This document shows positions 42,530 to 54,799 of a stretch of 64,000 bases of DNA, in pieces. Numbering within the stretch: position 1 is the first letter of the stretch; each line of letters opens with the position of its first letter. The notes under the pieces are model-generated. The model did not search any database. It had not been told where the DNA came from and worked only from the letters and a program-made list of their open reading frames with translations. Both the position numbers and the translations under genes were made by a program. Source of the DNA: Boletus sp. NGJ (Eukaryota; Basidiomycota; Agaricomycetes; Boletales; Boletaceae); the NCBI GenBank assembly GCA_019096195.1, contig JAGTXK010000239.1, positions 62,001 to 126,000 on the forward strand, read 5' to 3'.

Positions 42530-43335
42530 CTCAAACGAACGCACAGTTACATCGACACGGAAATTGCGTATGCATGCCCGACTGTCATCGTCTATGTCGG
42601 GCGTGTTAATCTTTTCCTTCCCGTTCTTCTTTTCAAGCAAGATCTGAAACCGCCCACCGCATTTCTGGCTATCCCCACCAAGGAATTAATCCTCGCCACC
42701 TGACGACAACAAATGCGCTTACCAGTCGATGGAACCCTCAGTGAGCCAACCAGACCAATTTGCGGGATTTCGACAGTCGACCTTGTTCAGAGCGCCACAC
42801 AAGTGACAATTGTATTGTTTACACGATCGTTGTTTCCGTTGAAGTATAACTCGCATGATCAGCTTCGTTCCTGCGTCGATACTGGGCCAACGTGAGGCCT
42901 CGCCAGTCACTTGAACGACCTGCGTGCCCTTGTCGATAGATAGATCATACAGCCCCGCATCAAAGTACCGTCTCTGTACGAGTGCATCGTGGCACTTGTT
43001 CTTCAACACCACCTTCAACATCGCTTGGAGTTGCTACATGAACCAACATCCTCAGCAAACTCACGCGCACGCGACAGAAACGCGGCTGCATTCCTCACCT
43101 GGAAAGAAGTACAACATTCCATAAATATCGGGTGCTGCCGGCCTGTCGCATCTACGAGCGTTACAAATTGAAGTACTTGCATGGCTGTCGGGCTCGCCAC
43201 GAGCGTCCGTCCTCCTATCTTTGCAACGTGCAGGTGGACGAGCCTGTCGAGTTTATTCATGATCTGGACCACATTCTTGCTCGAAGACCGTCGACTAATA
43301 GCAGTCACAAGGCACTTTTCTCGTTTTCGCTGCAT
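42530..43335 (-). pseudogene. Ubiquitin-like-domain (ULD-type) mushroom protein, fragment
   Basis: On the minus strand, exon 43335-43099 encodes HLHVAKIGGRTLVASPTAMQ and FVTLVDATGRQHPIFM, and a 65-nt intron (43098-43034, GTGAGG...GTAG) joins it to QLQAMLKVVLKNKCHDALVQRRYFDAGLYDLSID, GTKLIMRVIL and the CHLCGALN cysteine pair. This order matches a ubiquitin-like-domain family expanded in Agaricomycetes (from memory; function unknown). Downstream, QKCGGRFQI and DIDDDSRACIRNF look like the family's C-terminal cysteine/acidic part, but the frame connection is not clean, and the usual N-terminal half is absent. Probably a partial or decaying copy. Confidence 0.5.
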
Positions 43336-44413
43336 GACAGACGGAAAAAAAAATTGGGGGGGGGGGAGGAAAAATAAACATAGTCAACGGGGAGCCAACT
43401 TCAAATTCCAAGTAAAAACGAACGGGGCAATTTCTTAAACATCGGCGTGGGGTTGTCGCTTCACCGTGTCCTTGATCATTGGTCGCAGAGGTAGAAGTAC
43501 CGAGTGCGAGCACCTGACGCTCCGAATTTGCACTTGAGCTTAAACCTTGTCTCGAGTTTGATTCTCGAGCAAGCGGGCTTTTTTTGCGAACGGCGATGAC
43601 CTTGCCAGTGGACAGGCGACTCGCGGGGGATTGGAGATATTCCATGAGTCAGAAGGACTTGAAATGACTCGGAGATGGGTGGTATTAGGAGAGGTGGAGG
43701 TACAAGTGTAATCACGCTCGGTTGGAAAAAATGAAAGAGAGGGTGGGACTCGTCAGTAATGCGAGGAGCACTGGCATGAGGTGTACGACAGCTGCGTTAG
43801 TTTCGCTGTGGATGCATTGGTCCTAGGCTGTGAAAGCCGCCATCAAAGTCGGCCGATACAAAGTGTTCCGAACGAGCCGACAACAAGTTCTAAATGCAAG
43901 TAGACTATCGTCCACGGGGAAGTTAATGAAAGAAACCATTCCACCAGTATAAATACCCCGTACGGTATATACGATCCAGGTCCGAAGAAAAAAAACAAGA
44001 GAACAAGCGATTCGAAGAGCAGACAACGACGGGGACACGAACACATGACAGATAATATGCACTAGGTTAACGAATGACCATGTCCGTCCAGGGCTCGGGA
44101 TAAAATGTGGTTTCGGATTATTTGTTGCTGACATGTGGAATAACGGATAGGTGTCGCGTGCTATTACGCGCATTGGGGAGGGGGTGAAACGAGGGTGGAT
44201 AGTATGAGAGTGATGGACGAGAGCCTCTACGGCCAAGGGTAACGATGTGGGTGATCATGCCGAGATGGTTGCAAGCTGGGTCGTATATACAATGCGAGAC
44301 GAATTGGAAAGTACTACTCAAGGATAACAGGATCAGCACGGCGTGAAATGATAGAGTTAACAAGGCACGTACGCCGTGAAAGGACTCGACCATGTCCGGG
44401 TCTACATTCAGTG
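43336..44413. other. Intergenic, no supported gene
   Basis: Short frames on both strands without domain signs; a poly-G run near 43360. A GH16 catalytic domain was specifically looked for on the minus strand (it would follow the KRE6-like N-terminus) and was not found. Confidence 0.5.
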
Positions 44414-45166
44414 TCACGGGACTGTACTGTGATTTTGAACAACAAAGTACCATATAGGATAGAATATAAAGAGGAGCAACAGGGCCAGGATGACGAAGAT
44501 TAATACACCAACATTTGCGAGACCCCGGAGAGCAATTCCAGATGATGTGTTGAACGGGGTGTTATCGGATGGGTCATGCAAGGCGTCGTCGTCTTCGGGG
44601 GTATTTGTGTGAAGACTCGGATCAAAGGGGTAGGGGACGAGCTTGTGTGGGGTATGAGCACCAGAAGGGTATTTTGAGTCATAGGACACAGTAAATATGG
44701 AGTCTCCTGAGTTGGAGAGGACAGATTGACGGTTTGGGGCTGGAGGGGATAGGGCACGTTGTTCATCCTCACCAGCTAGCCGGTATAGAATCATGGAGGT
44801 GCGGTTTGGGGTGAGGGAAGACCGCTGGGAAGTGAGGGCTTGTGATTCCTCGGAAGCGACGCGGTTGAAGACGAAGCTTTGTCTGGATTGGGTACGGGAG
44901 CGAGTGAACAGCGCGGGGGGACCAGGTGCGGGGGCGTTGGGGTTAAGCGGAGAGGAGACGAAACTTGGGGTGACAGCGTGAGACCGCGAAGGTCTCCCTT
45001 GCGCACTGACATCGGGGAGCAGAGGAAAATCGACGCTGGTATTGCTGGGTGTCCTCGATGAATGTGTGTGCGGACTATCAGAGTCGCTATCGGTACGTTC
45101 CATAGGGACTTGTGAAGGAGAGACATATAGGTGTTGGGGTGTATCAGGGCTGGACGAGGTAGCCAT
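44414..45166 (-). CDS. KRE6/SKN1-like N-terminal membrane protein lacking the GH16 domain
   Basis: A single frame of 250 aa if started at MATSSSPDTPQ; an in-frame ATG 75 bp further upstream would add 25 residues. It matches the cytosolic N-terminus of basidiomycete KRE6/SKN1 proteins: Ser/Pro-rich with SIFTVSYDSKYPSG, GLVPY-like KLVPYPFDPSL, EDDDALHDP and LRGLANVGVLIFVILALLLL, a single membrane segment near residues 215-240. Full proteins of this family then carry a luminal GH16-like domain needed for beta-1,6-glucan synthesis, but here the frame stops nine residues after FYPIWYF. It is either a truncated copy or a stand-alone type II membrane protein. I infer truncation; a remote spliced domain cannot be excluded. 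Confidence 0.7.
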   Translation of the reverse strand: MATSSSPDTPQHLYVSPSQVPMERTDSDSDSPHTHSSRTPSNTSVDFPLLPDVSAQGRPSRSHAVTPSFVSSPLNPNAPAPGPPALFTRSRTQSRQSFVFNRVASEESQALTSQRSSLTPNRTSMILYRLAGEDEQRALSPPAPNRQSVLSNSGDSIFTVSYDSKYPSGAHTPHKLVPYPFDPSLHTNTPEDDDALHDPSDNTPFNTSSGIALRGLANVGVLIFVILALLLLFIFYPIWYFVVQNHSTVP

Positions 45167-46750
45167 TCTCCGAACTGTGGAGGTGGAGCACGTTCTGGAG
45201 AGGAAGAAAGGGTGCGAGTGTGAGCCAGCTGATATGACCACGGGTAGGACTCGGCCTTGTGACTTTTTGGTGCACAGGTCCTTTTCGTTGCACGGCTACC
45301 ATTCACCGTTATGTCGATTAGGTAATCAACCGCTTCATGTGCAGTCTCGCTGGTGGACTCCTTGCCATCGTCGTTGGTGGTGGTGGTGGTGGTGGTGAGT
45401 GTTAGGAGAGGTTCGATGAAACAAGTTTCGTCTCATTGAATCGCGTTGTAGAGCCTGCTCACATATAAAGTGATGCAACAAACAATTGTCCAACCGTAAC
45501 GGCGCCTCCATCAAAACTTTGACAGTATCTAATGAATGCTCACCTTGTGACACATTGGAAACGGGAAAGACAGCTCCCACCAATTCACACACATTCGCAT
45601 CATCACTGTTCGTAGACATTTCGAGCCGTACAACTGGAAGTATTCAAGTGCACAGTTCGGAGATCAACATTGGTGTGATCCGCACCGTTGTCGAACAGTG
45701 CCTCATGAGTGATTTCCACACTCGCCTGTGAGTCACAATCCCCTCTCTGCACGATTCCCAAGATGTCTATGACATTCCTCTCAGCGACCCCATTCAGCAT
45801 TCGTTGATCCAGCTGATGCTGAAAGTCGTGGACAGCCTTTGTCTGCTGAACGTCATTGCCTGAGTGGTGCCCTCTTTGTCCAGGTATTGGACGGTGATCA
45901 GCAGCTTCTCCCTGGATTTCACAGTGTTTACAACTCAACTTCAAACAAGAAACAACTGCCAGTTGTGACGTCCGTCTCCTACGGTGCCGAAATCAGGATC
46001 ATAACTATAATCAATACTTATGAGCTGTCGCACGAGTAAATCGAAAGTTGGCGGAAGGTCGGAAAGGTAGGATCGCATGACACGAGCTGTTCCAGCTCTA
46101 CCCTCCGGTCGCGTCCGATAAGATGGATAGAAACACATTTCTTGTCGACGGAAACGTGGATGATCATCGCAGCGTCAATTTGGTAGAAACGCACTACCGT
46201 CTCTCTACGAGGCTCAAAGATGCACACAAGTTACGCTCGAAAACCAAACTCGAACGTACGTTTGAACGCGCGGCCCCAGAGGCTGCGCAGCCTGAGGGTT
46301 GACGTGACGGAACACCACCAAAATAGTATGAAAATTTTAGCCGCACTCACACCATCTTTTGAGGGGGAATAGCACTCGTTGAGATGGTGATTGGAGTGCA
46401 TGTAAGGTTACTGAATCTGATTTCCTCAAAGTAGGCTTGTGGCCCAGCAGGATTACTGTAATTATTGGGCTTGGACGCTTCAGCAAGAGTCGAGGGTGGG
46501 AACGTGAGAGCTACCATCAGGAAACATTCTTGTCATCCCGGACGATAGTTACGAACGGGATGATAAATACTCAAGATGACCAATGACCTGACCAACACCT
46601 TACGAATCTCGCTTCGACGCTTGTCAATCAACGCAGAGGTTCCTACTGTAGATCTCACGGATTCCCCGAGTATAAATCGAGCCAGCAGGCATGCCGACTC
46701 GGAGCAGTTCGCTATCACACAAAGCTTTTCTACCCACCAGCACCGTAACC
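45167..46750. other. Intergenic, no supported gene
   Basis: A GGT trinucleotide microsatellite lies at about 45376-45397. Short frames on both strands near 45600-46230 have no recognisable motif. The right end is the Old Yellow Enzyme promoter. Confidence 0.45.
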
Positions 46751-48072
46751 ATGACCTCTGCACAGCGGACACCCGCGCTCTTCAAGCCCATCAAGGTTGG
46801 CCGGATGACGCTTCAGCACCGTGTCGTTCTTGCCCCTTTGACCCGTTTTCGAGCGCATGCCTCCCATGTCCCTGGGCCCCACCAAGCATCCTACTATTCT
46901 CAGCGCGGTTCCACACCGGGGAGCTTACTCATCACAGAAGCTACCTTCATCTCTCATGATGCAGGAGGATATGGCCATGTTCCAGGCATCTACACCGACG
47001 CACAAATCCAAGGTTGGAAGAAGGTACGCACGTCACTCTTCCATCGCTGCCGATGATCCTTACCGTGTGCTTGTGATGGCATCAGGTAACGGACGCCGTC
47101 CATGCCAAGGGATCGTACATCTTCCTCCAACTCTGGGCACTTGGTCGTGCCGCCTATGTAGATTACCTCGAGGAACAGGATCCGCCTTCACCGTATGTCT
47201 CTGCATCGTCCGTCACGTTGACCGGCAAGACGAAGCCACCTCGTCCGTTGACCGAAGCGGAGATCAAAGGTTACGTCGCCGCATACGCACAGGCAGCCAG
47301 CAACGCCGTCCACCGTGCCGGATTCGATGGGGTGGAGATACATAGCGCGAACGGTTACCTCTTGGATCAATTCCTTCAGACAATGTCCAACAAACGCACG
47401 GATAGATGGGGTGGAGACGAAGAAGGCCGCACGAGATTCGCCAGGGAGGTGGTTGACGCCGTCGTGGACGCCGTCGGCCCAGACCGGACTGGTATCCGTA
47501 TCAGTCCCTGGAACTCTTTCCAAGGTGAGGTCCCTGCGCTGATTTGCACGTTGTCGTGCTGAATTCCATGTTACCCAGACATGAAGATGCCAGACCCCCG
47601 ACCAACGTTTGCATACCTCGCTACCGCTCTACGTGATAAGCACCCGAAGTTGGCATATCTCCATGTGACCGAACCTCGCGTGGCTGGGATCGTGGACGTA
47701 GTCCCAAACCCAGACGAGAACAATGACTTTTTGCGGCAGATATGGAATGGGGGTGAAGGTGGTGAAGAGAGGATGTTCATATCGGCTGGTGGATATACTC
47801 GCGAGACAGCATTGCGCACTGCGGAAGACGTGGGAGGGCTCATCGCCTTCGGGCGGTTGTATATGCCAAATGTGAGGATCCGCAGCTTTTCATTCTAGAT
47901 CACCCGTTGACTTGATTATCAGCCTGATCTCCCTGTGCGGCTAAGGAAGAACCTACCCCTTACGCGTGGAGACCGGTCAACGTACTACCTGGTGGGAAAC
48001 CTGACACCGACCGGATACAGCGATTGGCCGTTCGCGGATGGAAGTGTCGAAGAGATAGATACCAAGCTCTGA
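46751..48072 (+). CDS. Old Yellow Enzyme family NADPH oxidoreductase
   Basis: Four exons (46751-47023, 47086-47524, 47579-47871, 47923-48072) encode 384 aa, the usual size. The FMN-binding TIM barrel starts LFKPIKVGRMTLQHRVVLAPLTRFRA. It contains IFLQLWALGRAA, the catalytic VEIHSANGYLLDQFLQ (His and Asn holding the substrate carbonyl; Tyr donating the proton), NKRTDRWGG, GIRISPWN and the phosphate-binding GGLIAFGRLYMPN. The enzyme reduces activated C=C bonds of enones using NADPH; in fungi, members act in oxylipin, quinone or secondary-metabolite metabolism. No neighbouring pathway gene points to a substrate. All introns are GT-AG, and every junction gives family sequence. Confidence 0.95.
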
Positions 48073-48263
48073 GACAATACCCATTTAGACGAGACGACGA
48101 ATAGATTACATCCTCCAATGCATTTGAAGGTGATGGTAGAAAATGTACCTTTGGATATTGTTGCCAGCACGACAACGGACCCACATGAAGGATCATTCAC
48201 TTTGACTGAAGGGATCGCATCTCCCTTACGCAGGAAGAGGGGGTGACGTACAGCATCAGCTAT

Positions 48264-48534
48264 TTAGAGTTCGTCGGCGATGTACGTGAATTCGTGGTCA
48301 AGAATGCTCGCCCCCGTTGGCACGGTCGCGATCGTGATGCTGAGGTAGTCAAGTGAGTTTCCAACCTCGAGCTGCACAGTGTTCCATATTTCCTTGTTCC
48401 TAGGGATCAGGCGCTTCGAGAATCGCATGTATCGTGATACATACCCAGGTTGATGGAAGCGACCTTGAGCCACACAACCCCACAAGCTGCAAGACTTGGT
48501 ACGCGAATAGCGTCCACTTACCTTTCGCTGCCAT
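48264..48534 (-). CDS. Possible small three-exon protein, unrecognised
   Basis: A minus-strand chain gives about 65 aa: MAAK, then ACGVVWLKVASINLG, then NKEIWNTVQLEVGNSLDYLS and a C-terminus ending DHEFTYIADEL. The last exon is the most protein-like. Splice signals are present (GTAAGT...TTGCAG and GTATCA...CCTAG), but the first intron would be only 35 nt, below the usual minimum. Could instead be a fragment of a larger gene. No family assigned. Confidence 0.3.
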
Positions 48535-50097
48535 GGTCGAATGGCTGAGGTGGAACTCATCCGTCCTACTCAAGTACGAACGATCCAAGCACGAAGCCCA
48601 ATCGAAGAAGTATTGGCAGTCCGGCGCAGTGGGGATGCTCTTGAAGCGCCACCAGCTCAAAGGCCTGTTGGAATGCGAGCGGAACCCGGGATGAGATGGG
48701 CGGCGGGCAACTCGATCTCTCATATCGCCCGACAAAGTGTGCACGCCAAGCAGTTCGAGTCCAATCAAACAAGGAAAGATGGGCGGTACCGAGCTTAGAT
48801 TGAGCGCTACGCGCCGGAAACAATGTATCCTGATTGTGTCTGTGTGTGCAGCACATCATAAGGACCTTTGCAGAGGTTGATATGTCCAAGGAATGGTCGA
48901 ACCGGTTCGTGTGGCCGAGGAGGTGTCGCTGACACGTCTCGGATCGAGTCCAAATCGATTGACACCAGCGACGAGCGCCGCCATTGCGTAATCTGGAGAG
49001 ATAATGATTCAGAAAACACGTGAAACGACTCGCATCTTCCTTTAGGAATTCTCAATCAGATGAGTCACTGTGTTCTGTCGTATTGTGGTTGGGCTATGGG
49101 TCAGGCGGCGCCCTTCAAGCTCCTGTTCGTCGTCTATTATAGCTTACTATATGGCCGAGCACAAAGACACGTAGTTTTGTGCATTCGGCCGGCGGCCAAG
49201 CAGCTGGAGGAGACCTGTTATCGCCAGGTCTGGTGCGATATTAATTGACTAATAATACGTAGGTCTAGTAAGTACTCTGACGCATGGTGAGACGGACAAT
49301 TAAGAACTTACCTAACGGTCTCGCGTCGAGGCAGCGGTTGTTTCTTGACAACAATCGAAACGGAGACGGAGGTCGTGGTAGGGGGGAACGGAGTGCAATG
49401 TTATAAACAGGGGTCCCTCAGCTGGGCTGACAACAACCCATCCTCGTCCGGATGCCGAGTCCGAGCAAGTCCAACACCGCTTGGATGAGCGACCACTCGT
49501 CTGCAAGTCCAGCAAGCAGCTGAGGCTAGGCACAGCCCAGCATTCAATATTCAACGACCAAAGTCGGCTACTACTTCGCAATGGTGCAAGTATTCTTGGC
49601 AATAGCTGTAAAGACAACACGAGTACACCACAGCTGCAGTGCTCAGGCTGCTGTGTGCGTTTCCCGCCTGTGCTGAACGAAACTATTTTTCTGGCGTCCT
49701 GGAGAGATGTTGGAAGCGCGCCCACACACGTTCGTGGGGTCGACCCTTTGAACGTGCGAGGATCCCTTTTCCAGGCAACAGAGGCGCACCCCGGTGACCC
49801 TGCCACTGGACAGCTGTCACGTTGGTCCGGTTTTTTATCGCTCTCGGACACGCTAGACACTGAAAATGAATGCTTCGAATGGAGAAATCGCTGGATGGGT
49901 AGTGTCAGGAAGATCAATCAATCGTTCGTTATCTCTGACTTGGCAGCAGCCGAAATCGTTTCACAGGCTAGAAACGTGCTATATTACTATTTCGTCAATG
50001 GCTGCCCGTATACGTTGGCTCGGTTCCTGTGTGCTCTTAAAACGCGACAGCGACTTCTTGTCAACCTGCCACGTCGCCGCCACTTTCCCCCCGCGCG
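48535..50097. other. Intergenic, no supported gene
   Basis: Two long overlapping frames on opposite strands (49481-50257 plus, 49312-49917 minus) lack domain content, and the plus one runs into the TLC gene in another frame. I treat both as chance frames. Confidence 0.45.
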
Positions 50098-51294
50098 ATG
50101 GTCGCCTTCCTCTTCAACCTGTCGCGACTGGCGACCTCGACAGCCTTCTGGTTTTCGTTCTCCCTTTTGGCCTTCTCTTACCTCTTCCTCGCTCCCCGCT
50201 GTACGACCATCAAGCAACGATCATGGATTCTCACATTGTTCAGCAGCGCCGTCATGAGCATCCTCAGTCTCCCGTTGGTTGTCCAATACGCATCTGCTGG
50301 AGGGCAGCTGAAGCACGTCGCCATTCCGTCCATTCTTACCGAAAGTAGCGGCAGGTTCTTCCAGGCCTACCTCATCGTGTTGGTTCAATCAATGCTTCGT
50401 TTGCTCCAGTGTGACCAATCTGTCCTAGTGACTTGACGATGGGAATGCTGTTCTATCGCAGCAAAGTCAATCTCCTTACTGGCTGGATACACCACTCGGT
50501 CTACGTTTTCATTGTCGAATATGCCATTCAGCAACATTGGAGCCATATTTTTTGTTTGTGCGCTGTCATGGAGGTGCGAACGTGCATGCGAGGCGTGTTT
50601 TTTTCCCCAGTTTTCTGACAGTTACCCAACCCAGATTCCGACATTCGTTCTTGCCATAGGGAGCATCATACCACGACTCCGGTCCGACGTCTTCTTTGCT
50701 CTTTGCTTCTTCACGACGCGCATCGCCCTCCACATCGCTCTCTGCGTCTCCCTCGCCATCCAGCGACAACACGTCACCAACGGATCCTTTGGCCCAGCAG
50801 TCATCATGGCCTGCATATTCCCCCTCCATGCTTTTTGGTTCTCGGGATGTATCAAGGGTTTCCTGAAGCGAGCAGAGACCGTGGAGAAATCCGCTCCTCC
50901 TCCCACGAAGCCTCCTCTCTACACCAGCTCATCTCAGGGTACGTCGTTTTCGCATCCGTTCCCAGATTGCATTGTGATCGCGTTGCTCATAGAACGTCCG
51001 ATCACATCGAGTATATCCGGACCCACCTCGTTGTATCCCTCTCGTGGATCCCTGGCCCGGCGTCGGACCGCCCTTCGCATGGCGATGAGAGCACGGTGGG
51101 ACCAACTCGGGCTCTGGAAAGCCGGTGGTCGATTGAATGAGATGCAGCGTCGGGTCCGGGCGGCCCTTCCAGGCAGGGAGCGCGTCTACCAGTACGTCGG
51201 ATTGGAGAAACGTCCATATAGTTCGTCATCCGCACCCTCGGAACATGGTCTAGAGTATGTTAGAGAGGACGCAACGTCGTCTCCAGTTTCATGA
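50098..51294 (+). CDS. TLC-domain multispan membrane protein
   Basis: Four exons (50098-50378, 50429-50573, 50635-50938, 50993-51294) encode 343 aa. Hydrophobic segments lie at about residues 14-32, 43-62, 80-115, 118-150 and 160-215. The TLC-like blocks are DLTMGMLFYRSKVNLLTGWIHHSVYVF (the conserved His-containing helix) and EIPTFVLAIGSIIPRLRSDVFFALCFFTTRIALH. The C-terminal third is a basic cytosolic tail. TLC (TRAM-LAG1-CLN8) proteins of this fungal type sit in the endoplasmic reticulum and are tied to lipid metabolism or sensing; this one lacks the catalytic double-His of ceramide synthases, so I do not call it LAG1. Intron 3 (54 nt) is in-frame and could be read through if retained. Confidence 0.8.
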
Positions 51295-52153
51295 CTCCTT
51301 CATTCACAACTGTCGTTTCTCGTTCACGGCTGCTCCCGCTGACGATTCGTGCAGTTTTCCATAACCGCTTTTTTTTTTCACGACCACGAGTCCTAGCGTA
51401 TACCCCTGCAGTCCCCGGTTTTTCCCCAGTTATGGCCAACCACATTTATTTTATCTGTATGTGCATATTTCTGGGATGTGAGTAGTGGGAGAGACATTGT
51501 CTGGGTTGTACATGTAGCAATTAATGGAACGTGCTCGAGAAGGGGTCGGGGACTGTGACTACCCCCCAACATGATTTCACGAACCCCAACGACTTGTTGC
51601 ACATGGGCTGTACTGTATATATACTATGGGTGCTGTCGATAGTACTAGAACTCTTAATACCCTGGACCGTTACTTAATGTCTTTCGTTCGATCGCAGATT
51701 TTCATCACACATTTATATGCTTTTTGCCAGCTAGATGCATGTCGATGGCGCTTGTCAGGTCGACCTTGGAATGTGGAACTGTCGATAACGGTCTATTGCG
51801 GCCGTGGTGTGTGCTTTGTTCTACTCCTCGTATCGCCGAGGACACGGTCGCCATCCTGCGTTATCAAAAACGAGGTCGCTCGGAATGGAAAAGTTCCCAC
51901 TCGGGGTCGCGAACGTTCGTGATAGGAAGAACCCAATTCACAACATTGTGCCCCAAGACTGTCTGCTGACCTCGAGGTATTACGTTTGGTTTGAATAGAC
52001 TCCGCAAAAACGTTGGTCGCTACCCAGTCTATAATGATCGAATCAAAGCCGTGAGCCGGGTACAGTACGATGGATCCCCTCGAATATCAAAATTGAAGTC
52101 TGCGATACCTGGTTGTTTCTTATATAGAGCATGACATTACCCATTGCCCAGTA
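51295..52153. other. Intergenic between convergent genes
   Basis: Holds the 3' regions of the TLC and NDC1 genes. Short overlapping frames only. Confidence 0.5.
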
Positions 52154-54514
52154 TCATGCATAGTCTACAAACGACTGCAGCTTCTTGGCGATTCTGGGTG
52201 GGAACTTGAACGCAACAAGCTTCTCTCCAAATGTCCGCGCAATATCAACAACACCCAGTTTCAACGCTGTGCGCACGGAACGATCATCAGCTATATGTGG
52301 CACGATGCAAAGGCACAAAGAGCGTACCATCGGCAACGATACTAATTGCCTCCGTCGCTTTCGCCACCTCGACCCTGGTACGTTCCTTCTCCCTGAGAAC
52401 GTTCAAGTCCCCTTGGTGGATTTCATCTGGGGTGGGAGGTACATAGGGCTTGGTCACCTCGACATGATATTCTTCCAGAGCGGTTAAAAACGACAAGAAG
52501 GCTTCTAGGATGCGTGGAATATCTCGTTGGACCACGCCATAGCGATCCTCGGTGAGCGAAGCACAGACAAGACCAGCGAGCACTGTAGTCAGCATAAGCA
52601 ATCCGATCGTGTGGTACGTTTCTTTATAGGTTCACCTTGGACGATGAGCGCATCGAGATCTCGGTTCGGAAGCCACATTTCAGTGACTTTATTGATGCGA
52701 TCCCTGCTCCACCACGCATCCCATTGCCCAACCACTTCCCGACACCACGACGGTGAATATTTGACGACCAAACTCTGACATTGTGCTTTTGCACGCGAGG
52801 CATATGCACCAATCAAATTTGGTTGGGGAATTGCAGCAGCAGCCGTCATTGTCGACGGAGGTGTAGTAGCAACGGGTAGCGAGGATGTCGAGCGAAAGAG
52901 TTCAGGAATCGGCGTTTCCATGACTCGCGTGCCTACGTCGGAGGCGACTGCGTCGGCAACCTTGGAAAGGTCGGAATCGGACGCAAATGTATCCAGCACT
53001 TTTGACATAGGAGACTGCAGCGACGCTTTATAGATCGCCTTTCGTACTAGTGGCGTCGAAGGCGGTTGTGAAGTTTTCGGAGGGACGGCGAGTGCAGGCA
53101 CGTCCGCCAGCGCGGGTGCACCCCTGCGAAGGAACGTCTGATAGTCGTGGCCTAGACGCAAAAGTGATTCACGCGCCAAAACACTCCATAGACTCGGACT
53201 GAATTTTTGATCAGAGAAGAGTGCTGTTCGACGGGATGCGCTGGCAGCACGGCTATCCGTCGCAATGTCGCGCAACTCGGCATAGGCAAAGTAGAGGTAA
53301 AGTGGGTTGGTGGACGTGATACCCGAGACGAGCATCACGTTGGGGTCTGCGGTAGTGGAGGCTACCTTGATGGGCTAGCGCAACCGTGAACGCATGAAAG
53401 AACATGAGAAATGGTGGCATACCTGGGGAATGTAAACGTCAAATAGTGATTCTGCGAATTCCCAGTTGGCAAGCATCGACACCCCAATGGTGAATGCCTG
53501 CAACTCGAGGGCAGGGTGTCGCAGCGGCAAGGTCAACGTCCATGGGCCTCTGATAAAGTGACCAACAAACGGCTTGAGAAGGGATCGGACGAGGGGTACC
53601 CTAAGGAGCAACGGTAAGAGGGCTAACCGCACCAACCCGAACGCGATGTTGTAAACTGCAAATGATGAAAGTGTGAAGAGCGTGCTAGTGAGCAGAAGCA
53701 TGGGGAGATTCCTCGGCACAAAAGGCTGCGCAATTCGTATCATGAGGTGTGAACAATGATTCGAACAGAAGGAGACCCACTGCATTCGTGGAAGGTAGCG
53801 CTTTCGCCCAGCGAAAGACGAAGCGTTCGAGCATTACGTTCCGGAGTGCAAAACTGATCGACAACCATACTTGTGCCAGTACGAAGAAGATGAGTCGACC
53901 GTTGAGATGATATGGGTGTTTCCTGTGCAACGAATTACAGACTATAATGTTTGAGCGTTGTGTGCCACGCACCTGGATTTGATGAAAATGCTCAGGCGCA
54001 CATCCTCGTTTCTAGACCATGTACGAATGAATTCGAGTGATAAGAGTAAAAGTGAGGACGTGATGTAAACTGCGATCCATCGACGCGTCGCTGGCTTTGC
54101 AAACGCAGCCGCCACCGTTTTCCACGGAGAGGAGGCAGGCTCGGGGGTAGCTAAACAAGGGGGTTAGTAGACGCAATCAACCATGTTGATGACCCACGCA
54201 CGCGTCAAAAAGATCTTTCGAACCACTATGATGGGTAGGACGCCAACGAGCCACGTTAGAGAAGCATCGACCCATGTACTGGGTCGGAACAGTCGTAAAA
54301 GAAAGCTCGCATCATCTCCGCCGGCCAAAAATACAGTGGAGGCAAGGGAGAAGGCGGCGGAGTAGGCGAATATGTTGTAGAGGAGTCTATGGCTCAATAT
54401 GGACTTTGCCAACGGCTCGAATGCTTGTGTTGCGGGTGGTACATTGGTCGAGGGACGCGGTGCGAACATGGAACTGGAAGTCGTCTTTGCTGAGCCATTC
54501 AAGGTGGTGGACAT
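52154..54514 (-). CDS. NDC1: Nuclear pore membrane nucleoporin Ndc1
   Basis: Seven exons on the minus strand (54514-54202, 54150-53973, 53922-53781, 53725-53423, 53374-52636, 52582-52328, 52266-52154) encode 680 aa. The N-terminal half has about six membrane segments (LLYNIFAYSAAFSLASTVFL, WLVGVLPIIVVRKIF, WIAVYITSSLLLLSLEFI, LIFFVLAQVWLSISFAL, VYNIAFGLVRLALLPLLL, FTIGVSMLANWEF), as in Ndc1. The cytosolic half carries basidiomycete Ndc1 blocks: VMLVSGITSTNPLYLYFAYAEL, RRTALFSDQKFSPSLWSVL and LGHDYQTFLRRGAP. Ndc1 anchors the pore complex in the nuclear envelope and helps insert the spindle pole body. Intron 1 has a near-perfect CTACTAAC branch site. An ATG 57 bp upstream is in frame, but the MSTTLNG start is preferred. 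Confidence 0.88.
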
Positions 54515-54799
54515 GACTCGGTGAGACACCAATTTTAAGTGTGTCAAGCTGCAGTCAAAGGTCGCCTGCAACTACGTGCTCTGCTCTTCCTCGAAGACCA
54601 CACGCTTGGCTCGGGAAATACCGATGGTCAACAAGCGACAACGTTACAAACACCTCTAGGATGATAATAAGTTAACCAGGCTGACAACTTATTGCCGATT
54701 GTACGCCCCAAAGCTCACCCACAGTTCTACCGTGGATCAACTACACGAACTGATACAGGTGAGATCTCGGACGGAGGGAGTTCCCAAGGCGAACAGTTT

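Noticed and set aside
49312-50257. Two long frames on opposite strands (201 and 258 aa)
   Set aside because: No domain, low-complexity composition, overlap with each other, and the plus one ends inside the TLC gene in a different frame.
50939-50992. Reading through this segment as coding in the TLC gene
   Set aside because: It is in frame and open, but has clean GTACGT and CATAG borders, and removal gives a more regular tail; kept as an intron with possible retention.
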